The position numbers were made by a program, and so were the translations under genes. Shown here in pieces: positions 1 through 13,900 of a DNA stretch of 64,000 nt (position 1 is the first letter of the stretch; every line of letters starts with the position of its first letter). This DNA is from Dasypus novemcinctus (lineage: Eukaryota; Chordata; Mammalia; Cingulata; Dasypodidae). Location of the stretch: positions 24,831,294-24,895,293 of the forward strand of contig NC_080698.1 of assembly GCF_030445035.2 (NCBI RefSeq). The letters run 5' to 3'. The notes beneath the pieces were generated by a model, which was given only the letters and a program-made list of their open reading frames with translations, was not told the origin of the DNA and searched no databases.

Positions 1-1919
1 TGACAAAACAACATATTTTGCTGCAAATTGGTCATGCTGTCATTTTGAAAATTACTTTATTACATATATAGTGATGGAAAAGATAAAGTTTAAATTAACC
101 CCCATTCATTAGAGTTAAGAATGCAGGCATGGGTGTATAATTATTTATCACCATAATACACACATTAATCAGATTAGCGTGGAGCAAAAGCAAAATTGGT
201 TTTGGTTTAGGGGAACAGAGAAGACTTTCTAGAAGAGGTCTTTTTTTTTAGGCCTTGAAGGATATGTAGGATAAGGAAAAGAAGGGAAAGAGATTGGGGA
301 GAGGAGTTTATTTCCAGTAAATAAAAACCACGTATTGGCATTTGCATAGTGACTTAGTACACCTCCTTTCACCCATCCAAACAAGCATTCATTCAACAAA
401 CATTTATTGAGTGCCAACTTTGTGCCAGGAGCTGTGCTAAGTACCATATGTAGAGCAATGAAGTCCCTGCCTTCATGGAATTTATAATCTGGACCAGAGA
501 TAAACACTAAACAAGTGTAGAAAAGCAAATAAGATAAATAATGGCAAATAGGCATACAATTAAAAAAATGAAAATTGTGATGTGATTAGAATAAGCTCTA
601 ATGGTCAGGCCCTGAAAAATGCCAGGGCAGGAAGCCTAGTGGTTTGGCTGCACTGTTATGAACAAGGGGAGCCATGGAACAGGATGAGGTTGGAAAGAAA
701 GGCAAGGGCCAGAGAAATAGTACAGAGAAAATAGTACTTGTGGGGCAATTAAGCAGTCCGAATTGCATTCCAAGTACAACGCAAAATCCCTGGAGTGTGA
801 TTCCTTCCACAAGGGAGGAATAGGATCTAATCTGACTTTTTTGAAACCCTTACATTTTAGTTGCTCTAAAGAGACAATTGGAAGGGGAAGAAATAAAGAA
901 CAAGTCCAGTAAAGAGATCTGTGCATTAATTCACGTAGGAAATATGGTAGCTAAGTTAGGGTTCTCCCTTAGAAGCAGAACCTGAGATGAGGACCTGATT
1001 ACACGTAGTTTATTTAAGAGGTGTATCAGGGCCACTGCATTAGGGACACGACCTAGGGAAGGTAAGGCAGGCAAGGGAAGACTGCCAATAAAAAAGTGCC
1101 TTATCACGCAAGTTTCCACCGTGGGCAACTGGAGCTTAATCCCACTGGAAACTCTGGAAGCCAGTGTAGAACACACACTCAAAATTATCCCATGCCCGGG
1201 GCAAGATGCTAGAGTATTTTTATACATCAACCTCCTTCACATATTGGTTGAGAGCTCCTGGGAGCTCTCTAACACTTGTAGCCTGCTTAGTAGGGGTAGG
1301 GGATTGGAATATATCTCATACGCCAAATAAAGCAGCAAGCAAAGAAATGCAGAAGTGGGCAGCTGGAGGTCAGGCATGGTGCATTGAAATGATAAGGCCA
1401 AAGGAGAAAAGGTTGGATACTGACAGCATCTGCTACAGTGGCTTAAACCTGTAGATATGCTAAAGATGACCATGATTTCCTACTCAACCGTAGAAGAAGA
1501 AATCTTATACACTACCTGATGCTTCCCACCTCCAGCTTCACCCACAGCCAGTTGGATAAAGAATGACTGACTGACTCTAAAAACAACCAATTGGATTCTC
1601 TCTCACAAAAATTTGTACCGGAAGAAAGTCTGAGAAGATGAGCTAGAGGGACATACAGAGTAGAGAACTAAGACTGCATTTCGTAGCAGCCATGAAGAGC
1701 CACATGCTAGTCCATGAAAAAACAGAGTACTGAGTCTTACAGAAAAAGAGTGTGGTTTAAGAGCTATTTACCAAGCATCTAACATGTGCTTCCTGTTCCA
1801 GCTGTGGACATGAAGAAGACCTGATACATACCCTCAGGAAATTCAGTTTTGTGAAGAAGACATAAACATAACCAGATGACCATAAAATAGTATATGATGA
1901 GATAAAATTCTCAACCTAC
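1..1919. other. Cadherin-gene intron, no exon recognised
   Basis: AT-rich unique sequence apart from the L2 fragment at 388-525. No cadherin exon signature was seen on the minus strand, so the next exon is probably left of the window. Confidence 0.55.
388..525 (-). repeat. L2 LINE fragment
   Basis: Reverse complement of the L2 3' end (AACAAACATTTATTGAGTGC followed by GTCCCTGCCTTCATGGAATTTATAATCTGG-type sequence). Confidence 0.6.
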
Positions 1920-2107
1920 CTTTGTCAACCGCAAAGTAAACATTCCCTGGATCTAGTTCAAAGGTTAGCTCTCCCAAGTTATCTTCATCAGTCGCCTGAC
2001 ACACTCCAATGGTTTTCCCAATTGGAATTTCTTCATCCAGTGTGATGTTGCCATCATTGTGCAGAGTTGAGTTTATAGAAGTAGCACTCAGGACAGCATT
2101 TTCAATA
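1920..2107 (-). CDS. Cadherin-related gene, exon with start of EC3
   Basis: 62 codons. Reads [20 protein letters not shown], then [31 protein letters not shown] and [11 protein letters not shown]. It opens the third EC repeat with a PIG.TIG strand and a DED calcium-ligand motif. Two sequons (NST, NIT) lie in the loop before the repeat. The donor is AAAG/GTAGGT. The next exon must lie left of 1919; none was recognised in the remaining 1.9 kb. Confidence 0.85.
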
Positions 2108-5100
2108 CTGAATAAACTTATTTTTAAAGAAAAGATTATTAGATTATTGGCATTTGCTTATTGTGTATTCTTTCCTATGCCTGATGGTGGTAAAGTGGCA
2201 GTGATATGGAGGTCATAATGATGAAAGTGGGGATTCTGACAATGGTGTGAATAGCTACCCCATTTTTTGAGCACTTACCTATGCTAAGCACTTTTTATTT
2301 GTAATCTCTTTTATTCCTCAGTAGCCATTTTTACCTCAGGAAATAGGTACCATTTCCACATTTTACAGATGTAGAAACTGAGCCTTTAAGGAAATAAATA
2401 ACTTTCAAAAGTAAATGTCAAGGTGGATGAGAGAGGATTTGACTCCAAACCTGTCTATCACCTGTGTTCTTAACCATAAGTTCTAATCCCTCTATAGTAA
2501 AAGCCAGTTTCTTAATATTGCTGGCCTTCAAAATGTTTTTATAAACTCCCTAGTGAAAATATTTATCAGAATTATCCTTGAAGATAGTGAGAGAGAATCC
2601 AGCACATTAGACACAAAGAACATATTGCACTAAAGACTTATTCTGCTGCAATTTCAACACATTTTATGCTTTGAGATTTCTGAAGTTTTAAAGAAAACCT
2701 TTTCTTCTAAATTACATCTTAAGTGCTTATTTATATCTTACTTGGTAATTTTCCTTCTCAGTAAAAACCAAGACAAAAACAAACAAAACCCACAAAAACC
2801 CATTCCAGCCCAATAGAAATTTAGCTAATGAATTTCAGAGACTACAATTTTCAAGGTCAAATTAAAATAATGTAATTTATATTGTATTTTCTGACCTGCA
2901 GGTGAGAATGGGGTCCTTATTGTTGACATTGATGAGGAAAATCTTTAGATTTCCAGCAGTAAAAAGTCCTCCAGGATCAACCACTCTAATAACTAGTGAA
3001 AAACTGAAAACACAGACACAGGAAAGACAGCTAAGATTTCATAGTAGAATTTACTAGGGCTTAACTGACTGGTTGAAACAGTTGATCCATTTAGTGAAAA
3101 AGTCAGTCAAACCAGTTAATTTAACAGTTAGAAATGGCTGGATTTTTGTTATGAACCAAATTTAGTCATTAGTCAAATCAGTTGAAAAAACAGGCAGGAA
3201 CTTAGAAAAGTGTGTTAATCCCCATAACCAAAAAGGAAGGGAATTCCTAAACAGGAAGGGAATGGTGCAGCAAACCAAGTTTATGGTAGTGGGTTCTTGC
3301 CCTTCAAATATTTACTCTTCAATACTGAAAACTGATTGACAAATTCAAAGGAGAAGGTGTTAAGAACACTTCAAAACAACTTAATGACCATGGGGAAATA
3401 CTAGAATGGTCAGATGATCAACAGGTTTCGATTCTAGCAGAGACGTGTATGGGTTTGGGACATGAGAATACTTGAAGTGGGGAAACGGAATGGATCTTAA
3501 TGGAAAGATGAAAGTTTGCCTCCCCAAATTGCCATCTAGGCTTACCAACCATCCCTTTTGCTGAGGCTTGTCCCAGTCCCAGCTTTAGCACTGAGAGTTC
3601 CACATCCTGGGAAATCTCTCAGTCCTGGACAAACCAGGACAGTTGGTTTTTCTTTCAGGGAAAAATTCTATATTTTAACTTGGCATGTACCAATAATTGA
3701 GGATAACATGACTATTTTCCTTCTACTTATCCTAAAGATGAAACCAATCCTCAGTTTCTCATTTTGTTCTTAACTTTTCCTAAAGAAGGTTACTACTCAT
3801 GAGATAACACTCGTCAAAACCCACAAAGCCAATTCACTTTTTCAAATAAAGACATTTCCTTAATAAGTCTGGGGAATCTTAAGTACATGAATGGAGGGAA
3901 TGAGGTGTGGCACCATGCCGGCGCCTTAAAGAGCTCAAATCACATTTGGTCTAGCGGAATGCTGGACAGCTGGCTGCAAGGGAGAAAGGAAGCAATAACA
4001 CTTTCTAACTCTTTCATCAGAATCTGAACAGGCAATTTCATGCCCCCTCTATCTCCCTTGAAGGGAAGTAATTGATAAGAATCAATGAGGCATTCCAAAT
4101 TTTTCCCTCATTCTCACTTAAAGGTCTGTTTGTTAATCCTAGAAGCTGCTAAGGAATTGTGTGCTCTCTGTAGAACTTTAGTGATAATTCAGTGCTAATT
4201 ATTAGCCAAATAATTATTTATTCAAATTCTGCAAATAGAACCTTAGCTTTCGGTGTCAGCTCTTCTGACCTCAAAGAAAACAGAAAAAAAAATCTGTCAT
4301 TTATTCACTTATCAAAAAAATAGTTATTTTCTTAAACTCTCTTTAATGACTTTTACTTCCATTTGTTAACGAAGCTTAACATTTATATAGCTCTTGATCT
4401 CTCTCTCTATATATATCGCTTTTCCATGAGGTATACCCAGTCGAAAAATATATAATGTGATAGGCATTATCCATAATTACCGGAACTATTTATGAGACCA
4501 GAAAATTCAAAGAATTATTAGACATTGTTCTATGGGCAGAAGGGTTTAGAATTTATAGAAAAATGCATAGAGATATTGGTGATTTCCACCCAAAAATTAT
4601 ATAAAAATAACACAAAGTTAGGAGAACCTTTCTCCTGCCAACTTTACTCTCTGAAGTTGGCAAGAAACAGTACATCCCATTTTTCAATCGTGCATCTCTT
4701 TGGTGTGTTGAAAGGTGACTTTATATGTGGTGCTGTGCCTAATCTCTACTGGGGTTTAGCTTCCTAAAGATGCTAACCATTAGGATATGTCCTGTCCTCA
4801 ATTTTCTTAATAGGGAAGAATTTCATTTTTATGAGATTCATGAGCAAATTGATAGGAATGGCTTAAAGATCCATTTCCTTTTCCTATGAAGCTTTTCGAT
4901 GCAGAACATATGACTGACAGGGGTTGTCATAAAAATCACAATAAAATTAATAACTATGAATGAATGGCTACCCATTTGGCAGATGTGAAGGAAATAGGAA
5001 GAAAACCTCAGTCCATTAACTTTCTCAAAGTTGCTGGATTATATTATGAATGAATTCTGTTTCACAGCTATTCAGAGAGAAGTCCTTACCCATTTTCGCT

Positions 5101-8100
5101 GGAGGATGCAAACAACACCACTCAAATAATCTTGATGTTTGACTCTGAAAAAGGCCAAAATAGCCAAGTTGCACCTAAACCAGCAATTGTGCAACTATAG
5201 TTTAAGTGATGATTTTATTGTAAAGGCAATGCCAAAAGCATTTACATTGTGGGAACATACTAAGGCCAGATGAGAGAAAATAGTCCTGAAGAGGGAAATA
5301 CGAACCACAGAACTGACATTTCTAGTGAATAAAAACCCCGTAGTAGTATTTACCTTCTGGCCTCACTCTCAAAATCAAAAACTGCTGCTGTAGAAATTGT
5401 TCCGATGCTGTCGATCGTGAAGCCAGAGCTCTCCGGTGAAATGAAGTACTGTGTATTGGACAGTAAAGAGAAAGCAAAGAATTGCAGAGACACCAACTGG
5501 CTCTCCAACAAGATTATGTGTGCCTCCAAGAACCAAGCCTGAAATTTCTTTGTGCTCTGTGCCCCACACATGACCGGTGCATATTAAAGGTTTGCCAGTA
5601 GGAGAAAATGCCCCAAAGGACATTATTGAGAAACATTGAAAAAATTGGAATGTAGATTTATATCAATGTTAAATTTTCTAAAATTGGTAGCTGCAATTAA
5701 GGTGTGTGCCCTTATTCTCAGGAATTGTGCTTGGAGGTGCTAAGTGTCAGGAAAACATTTTCTAAATGTGAGACTAGGAACGTAACCTATTCTCACATTT
5801 TAAAAATGTTGATAGAGGATATAGATAATAGAAGGAAGGGAGGGAAGGAAGGAGAGAAAGAAAGAAAAAGAAAGAAAAGAAAAAAGAAAAGAAAAGAAAG
5901 AGACTGCAAATGTGGCAAATTCTTAAATTGGTGGATCTGGGTATCTGGGGGTATGGGGTATACTGGAGTTCTCTGCATGAAGTTTGTATTATTTTTCCAA
6001 ATGTCCTGTAGGTCTGAAATTGTTTCAAAATAAAAAGTTTAAAAAAAAAAAAAAGAATAAAGATACTATCCATGAGAAAGATCAGATCTGTGACATTCCT
6101 GACAGAGACTTTTAAAGAATGGTCCTAAATACGTTCAAAGAGCTAAAGAAAAACATGGAAAAACACCTAAAGGAAATGAGGAAAGCAATAGATAACACAA
6201 ATAGAATATCAATAGAGAGATGAAAATAAAGACAAGGAACCAAACAGAGCTGAAGACCACAGTAGCAGAAATTGAAAATTCCCTAGAAGCGTTCAAAAGC
6301 AGATTGGAGCTGGCAGCAGAAAGAGTCAGTGAACTTGATAAACAAAAGCTGAAGGAATTTGTCACCACTAGATGGGCCCTAAAAGAGAGGATAAAGAGAA
6401 TTCTGCAAGTTGAAGAAAAGGACAGTACACAATAGATACAAGCCTCTTGAAGAAATAAAGATCTCTAATAAAAGTAACCACAGCAGTAAATATAAATGCA
6501 GTACTGCTCTATTTTTGGTTTGTTGCTCCACTTTTCTCATCCTCCAGGATCTATAAGACAAATGCATAAAATGTAATAATACTTCAGTGGTTTTGAATTC
6601 ATAATGTATAAACATGTACTTTTGAACAAGAACTACATAAAGGTGGCAGATGGAGGGGTACAGGAACATAATTTGTAAATACTATTGAAGTTAAGTTGGT
6701 ATCAACAGTAAACAAGATTGTTAGAGATTTAGGATGTGAAATTTAAGCCCCATGGTACCTACAAAGAAAATATCAGAGAATACGCAAGTTCACAGAGACA
6801 GATTAGTAGAGTACAAGTTGTTAAAGGCATGAGTTGGAATAGGGAGTTAATATAAAACGGGTTTCTGTTTGGGGAGATGGAAAGTTTTAATAATGGAAGG
6901 TGGTAAGGGTATCATAACGTAGTGAATGTGACTAATCCCACTTAATGACAGGCTTAGGAGTAGTTGAGATGGGGACGTTCATATTGGATATGAGAAGGAG
7001 AATGAGAAGGAAGAAGCCGGAGAGGAGGAAGAGGAGGAGGTGAAGGAGGAGGAGGAGGAAAGAACAACCAAAGAGACCATGACAGTTAAAGGCAATACAC
7101 GATCCAGGACGGGCGTTAACAAGGGAGGAGAGAGGCCCGAAAGGACATTATTGGGACATAAGCAAAACTTTAGAATATAGACTTTAAGCTTTATATCAAT
7201 GTTAAGTTTCTTGAACTTGAAAATTGCACTAAAGGCAGATTCGTAAGTGAATATCCTTGTTCTTAGGTCATGCACATGCCATTATTAACTGTTCAAGGAC
7301 CATGATATATATAACCTACATTCAAGTATCCAGAAACTGGGTTGATAAATAGATAGACAGACGGGCAGATAGACTGATAGATTGAAGGATACATAGATGT
7401 ATGTGGCTAAATGTTAAAATTGGTGGATCTTGGTATTCAGGGGGATAGGGGTATGTCAGAATTCTCCTTATGGTATGTGTATTATAGTTGTAACAACCCT
7501 TTAATTTTCAAAGTATCTCAAGATAAAAAGGTTAAAATCATTATGTATGATGAATTTTCCTAATCTCTTACATTCAGTGTTACCTGAACATTTCTCACTT
7601 ACTACACCTTAACCAAAGATAAATTAAATAGAAAGAAGTTACATTTAGAGAAGCATGTAGATTGTTTGATGACAACTCAGGGATCTTTTTTCTTTGTCTG
7701 TTGGTATTGACAGGGATGAAATTTTTTGAGGGGCAGATGGGAGGAAGGAGTGTAAACAGGAAAAAACTGAGACTCTGGGACATTTGTGCATCTCACATTG
7801 GTATAGAGGCACAGGCACTACTTTATAAAGTTGTTTTTCTTAATGTCTCATTTACTTTCACTCATACTACCTTCCAGGTATTCTGTTAAATGCTTCATAA
7901 AAATTATCTTTTAATTCTTGCAAAAACTCTATGTCATAGGTGCTGTTATTGTTCCCATTTCACAGATAGGAATGCTGAGGCTTAGAAAATTCAAGCGGCT
8001 TACTTTCATTCTAAGAGATGAGCTTTAAGTAACTTTATATAATGGCTCTCCACTCACCACATTGCACCCCTAAGTCAAGGTTCTAACTCGCATTTGACGA

Positions 8101-10845
8101 AGGGAGCAGGTGAGATCAGGGTTTGTTTGCCTTTTTTGTCTAGATGAGAATCAAATGATTATAAAAGGTTGGTACAAAAATACATGAGAGGATTAATATC
8201 CAGAGTTAATTATATAGATAATTATACAGACTTAATAACTATGTAAACCCAGAAATAATTTAATAGAGAAAATTAAACCCAGAAGGATTGCAAAGCAACC
8301 TAAAAGTCATTTGGAGAAATTAGTGACCTTTTAATTTATCAATTTTCTGATGAGTCATCATGTTTTAATTAATTTTAATTTACACCATCCATTTCTCCAC
8401 AAATAAATAAGACAGAATTGATTTCTGCTCTTTCCGTAGAACAATATTATAGGATATTAGCATTCAGGAACTTCTTGCAAATCAATCACTAATTTACTTA
8501 CAGAGGAAGCACAGGAATAATAACCCTGTTTCATGGCAGAGAGATGGAGGATGGTTGCTTCTTAAGTTACCTGAGAGTGCTCTGAAGCATTAGGTCTGGC
8601 TATGTATAAATATATATAAATTTTTAAAGACACCCACCTTTTTGTTTATAGCCACTCAAAACTTCCCAATTCCAAATTCAATTTCAGTGTGACATGGTTG
8701 TCAACAATTGTTTGGGAACCATGTATATTAGAAAGCTACATGTTTATGAGGTTTAATGTTTCATAAAATGAGATACTTTTTTTTAACAAATTATTGATGG
8801 CATTGATAGGAACAACTCCTGCCTTTATGCAGGGAAGGTTTGGAGATTGTGGTTGCTAGGCAGCCAGGGCCATTGCTGAGAAAGCCACCTAAATGAATGA
8901 GCCCCTGAACAGAAAGGCTGTCCAAGGAATGGGAAATTAACTCTCTATGGGTCCAAGCAATTTAGGTTCGTTCCTCCCCTCCCCCATTTTATCTGTAACG
9001 ATACCATCAACTAGTAAAGAACTATCCAAGCCCTGAAAGTAACAATGGCAGCCCCAGTCCAGGTTTCCAAGGCAGGAGAACAGATTACAGAAGAGAATGT
9101 GTGGCAAGGACAGCCTTCCCTTCCTTCTGGATGGGCTTATCCTCAGAATCCAATCTATCCCCTTCTCTGAAAGGCTTGTTCATGATTGCATATATTGGCA
9201 AATTTGTAAGACCCACCAAAATAATTACCTCTCGTGTGATTTTCTGTGTTGCATGATGATTTAGCATTGACATGGCCACTGGCTAACGTAGGTTATACAC
9301 TTGTATGCCATCTTGTGGATAGTGGTACAAGTTGTGGAATTATGAAGTAAATTCTCCCCCCAAAAGATTTATCATAAACGTTATTGTGGTTTTTTTCCTA
9401 AACATCTGACTTTCATGTGGAGAATTAAAAATACATATTTTCTAGATAATTAAAGCTTTTCTTAAAATCACTTTTTCCTCAATTATATAGTTATTTCAAG
9501 CAAAATCAGCTTTTAGCTTGAATAACTCAGATAATTGCCTCAATTCTCAAATCCATTTGGCTAGTGTATGCCTAAATTAAATATTTCATCACATACCAAA
9601 CTTTGTCATATTGTGTGACTCAAACCTTTGCGCTCTTTTTCTTGGTGTCACAGGAAGGTGCTATTTTAAGGTGAGGTAGGGTGGAAGGCTAGGCCACTTG
9701 GGTCAACTCAGAAATCAAGCTTTTCAAGTGACTCAGCAAAATTTCCTGAGTCAAGAAGTACAAGGCCCACTGCCTACGGTGAAGGAAAGACACAAACAAA
9801 GATAATACAACTTCATAAGAGCATTGCTATGTCTATCCAACCACAAACCAATTAGGTAAAAGCAAATCATTCCCTTGCAATGTTAATTAATATCCAGGAA
9901 CCAAACGAGGTTTTCTACTAGGTGCAAAAAGTTTCTTTTTTAACGAATTCAGCAAACTGATTTGTGTAGGTAGCCACTACCCAAGTGAAGTAGAGTTCAT
10001 TTCTAATAATTTTTAAAACATGAATATGAGACGTTTTTGTTTTGTCTTTTCTTGTAGGACCTAAAACATGGCTGTTGACTTCAAACAGGCTAACCATTGC
10101 TAAACTGTCATTTTCCTTGGGTGAACAGACTTCAGCTATTGAGAGCTGAATAGTGGCTTCTGGGGTGGTTGCCCCTCCCCCACCGCTTCTCCCTCTTGAC
10201 GTCACAGCAGTTTTAAGGTTGGCTCGAAGAAATCCTCCTGCCCTCAGCAAGATTGCCTGCCCCAGTCTCTCCTCAGTGACAATGCCTGCGTCAACTATAG
10301 AAACTATATAAAATTATACGAAATAAAAGACCAGTCTCAAGCAGTTGTCAACACAGATTATCCACCCTCTGCCCCCATTAAGAGATGTTCAGTACACGTC
10401 CAGTTCTGCGTCACAGACCTCAGTCACCCTGAGAAGTTCAGCTCTCATCATCAGGATAATCTCTCATCCCACTCCATGTCCCCACATCCTCCCAATGTGG
10501 CCTTTCGAATTCACAATCCTCAGGTAAAATCCTCCACCTTTTCTCTGAAAGTTCCCTTCACCGTCCTTATTTCTCTAGACCACTCTCACGCTTGTGTTGG
10601 CAATGAATGCATGCAGTCTGTCTTTCCTCAAGCCTCCCGCATTCCCTACCACCCCCTTCCTCCCCCACACTCTGCTCCTAGGACAGTTTCTCATTTCACC
10701 GAGAAAGTAGAAGAATCAAAAGAAAATAACCACTGGCTACTCTAAAATTGTTTTAAAAATTGCAAATGACTCTCCTGTAGGATTTCTTATTCACTTGCCT
10801 GCTTTATTTTCATTCATAACACCTGGCAGCATTTGATATACAAAT

Positions 10846-10912
<67 letters not shown>

Positions 10913-13900
10913 GAAAGAGAGAGAGAGATTGAGTCTCTCTTCCCACCATTAGAATATAAACTCCCTGAGGACCTGAGGACGGGAACTTCCATCTGTTTTT
11001 TCTTCACTGCTAGAGTCTCACTTCCTTGAACACTGCTTGGCATGAGAAAAAGCTCAATAGATAATTGATGAATAGGTACGAGAATGAAAGAGGGAAAAAT
11101 AATGAAAACCTAGAAGCAGATTTCTGTCAGTAAATGTTATATTTTTTCTCTTTCAAAGGTTGCAATGGATCTTTCAGAAATTATTCTTTATTGGAGTTCT
11201 TAATATCTTTCCAAGTAATTAGATTTTCTATATAATTGACTATTTCCTTAGCACAAAGGAAAATAAGAGTTTATTAATGGCGGCGGTGGACTTGGCCCAG
11301 TGGTTAGGGCATCCGTCTACCACATGGGAGGTCAGCGGTTCAAACCCTGGGCCTGCTTGACCTGTGTGGAGCTGGCCCATGCGCAGTGCTGATGCACGCA
11401 AGGAATGCCCTGCCATGCAGGAGTGTCCCCGCGTAGGGGGGCCCCATGCGCAAGGAGTGCGCCTGGTAAGGAGAGCCGCCCAGCATGAAAGAAAGTGCAG
11501 CCTGCCCAGGAATGGCGCCACCCACACAGAGAAATGACACAACAAGGTGACGCAGCAAAAAGAAACACAGATTCCTGTGCCGCTGACAACAACAGAAGCA
11601 GACAAAGAAGACGCAGCAAATAGACACAGAGAACAGACAATGGGGGGAGGAGGGGAGAGAAATAAATCTCTTTTAAAAAAAAAGAGTTTATTAACGGAAT
11701 GCCAAAATATATTCTAAGGATTGTTTTAACCTATGGATACCTTGAGTGGGGGAGTTTACCTTGAAATGGAGGCATCAAACTTTGTTTCATGAAAATAGCC
11801 CCCATCAAACTCTCATTGCTCCTATCCTGCACCCCATGCTTATCCCTCTCTTTTGCCCCCTCCTGCTGCTTATCCCAAAGCCTGGGCTTATTTTCACAAG
11901 GTGCTGGTTAACTGTTTTGATGGATACACTGAAGCAAAACAAGTATAACTTTTAAGAAATAGATTGCATTGCACCAATAGGAAAGGAAAAGACAGAATAA
12001 ATGTTGAGCAAGATAATTTTACCCCTCCTTCTCCACTTCTTGTTTGTAACAGTCAAAGGCATGGTACATCTTTCTCTATGCCTTTACTTTTAAACTATAT
12101 TCATTATATTTAAGGTAGGTTTCTTGTAGACAACATATAGTTGTACTGTGGTTGTGGGGTTTTTTTTTTTTCTTTATTAGAAAAGTTGTGGGTTTACAGA
12201 ACAATCATGCTTAAAATACAGGATTCCCATACACATACTATTATTAACACCTTGCAATGGTGTGAAACATTATTATAATTGGATGATAGCACATTTTCAT
12301 AATTGTACTCTTAACTATAGTCCATGGTTTAACTTATGGGTCACAGTTCATATAGTGTAGATCCATGGATTTTAAAAATATTTTTACTCTGTTACCATAT
12401 ACACAATCTAACATTTCTCCTTTGAATCACATCAGATACATATTTCATTGCTGTTAATTATATTCACAATGTTGTGCTACCATCACCACCACCCATTACC
12501 AAAACATTTCCATCGTTCCACATAGGAACTCTATACATTTTAAGTCACCATTTCCCATTCACTATCCCTGCCCTGTCTCCTGATAACCTATATTCTAGAT
12601 TCTTACTCTACGAGTTTGCTTAATTCTCATTGTTTCAAACCAGTGGATCATATAATACTTGTCCTTTTGTATTGGGCTTATTTCACACAACATGATGTCT
12701 TCAAGATTCATCCATTTTGTTGCATGTACCAGGACTTCATTCCTTTTTACAGTTGATTAATATTCCATTATACAGCATGTATATATCACGTTTTATTTAT
12801 CCATTCATCTGTTAATGGACACTTGGGTTGCTTCCATCTTTTGAATAATGCAGCTATGAACATCAGTGAGCAAATATCTGTTTAAGTCCTTGTTTTCCTT
12901 TTTTTGGGGTATATACCTAGTAGTGGAGTTACCAGGTCATATTGTAGTTCTATAGTTAGCTTTCTGAGGAAACACCAAACCATTTTCTGCAGCAGTTGCC
13001 CTATATTTTCACTGCCAGTAGTGAAGAGTGAGTGTTCCTATTTCTCCACAACATCTTCAACACTTGGTTTCTTTTTTATTAAAGATTTATTTTTTATTTA
13101 TTTCTCTCCCCTTCCGCCCCCCCTCCCCCCGCCGCGCAGTTGTTCGCTCTCTGTGTCCTTTCGCTGTGTGTTCTTCTGTGACCATTTCTATCCTTATCAG
13201 CAGCACCAGGAATATGTGTTTCTTTTTGTTGCGTCATCTTGTTGTGTCAGCTCTCCGTGTGTGCAGCACCATTCTTGGGCAGGTTGCACTTTCTTTCGTG
13301 CTGGGTGGTTCTCCTTAACAGGGTGCACTCCTTGCACACATCAGCACTGCACATGGGCCAGCTCCACACCACAGGTCAAGGAGGCCCAGGGTTTGAACCA
13401 CGGACCTCCCATGTGGTAGGCGGACGCCCTATCCATTGGGCCAAGTCCACTTCCCTCTTTTATTTTTAAATAGCAACCATTCTAACAGGTGTGAAATAGT
13501 ATCTCATTGTGCTTTTGATTGACATTTTCCTGATGGCTAATGATATTGAGCATCTTTTCATGTGCTTTCTGGCCATTTGTTTATCTTCTTTGGAGAGATA
13601 TCTATTCAAGTCTTTTGCCCATTTTTTAATTGGGTTGTTTTTGTTGTTACATTGAAGGGTTTCTTCAGATATTCTGGATCTTTATCAGATATGTGGTTTC
13701 CAAATATTTTCTCCCATTGTATAGGTTGTCATTTTACTTTCATGATAATGTCCTTTGAGTCCCATCTATCTGTTTTCTTTTGTTCCTTGTGCTTTGGGAA
13801 TGAAGTATAAGAAACCATTGCCTAACAGAAGGTCCAAAAGATGCTTCCCTATGTTTTCTTCTATGATTTTGATAGTTCTGGCTCTTATATTTAGATCTTT

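Noticed and set aside
10810..11043. Serine/leucine-repeat protein on the minus strand
   Set aside because: Translation of the (AG)n microsatellite.
11281..11360. Possible tRNA gene
   Set aside because: The A- and B-boxes belong to the SINE head. There is no complete cloverleaf acceptor stem, and the same unit recurs in at least seven retroposed copies.
12904..13419. 171-codon plus-strand ORF
   Set aside because: It runs from antisense LINE-1 3' sequence into an antisense DAS SINE; the similar frames at other SINEs are identical artefacts of the GC-rich body.
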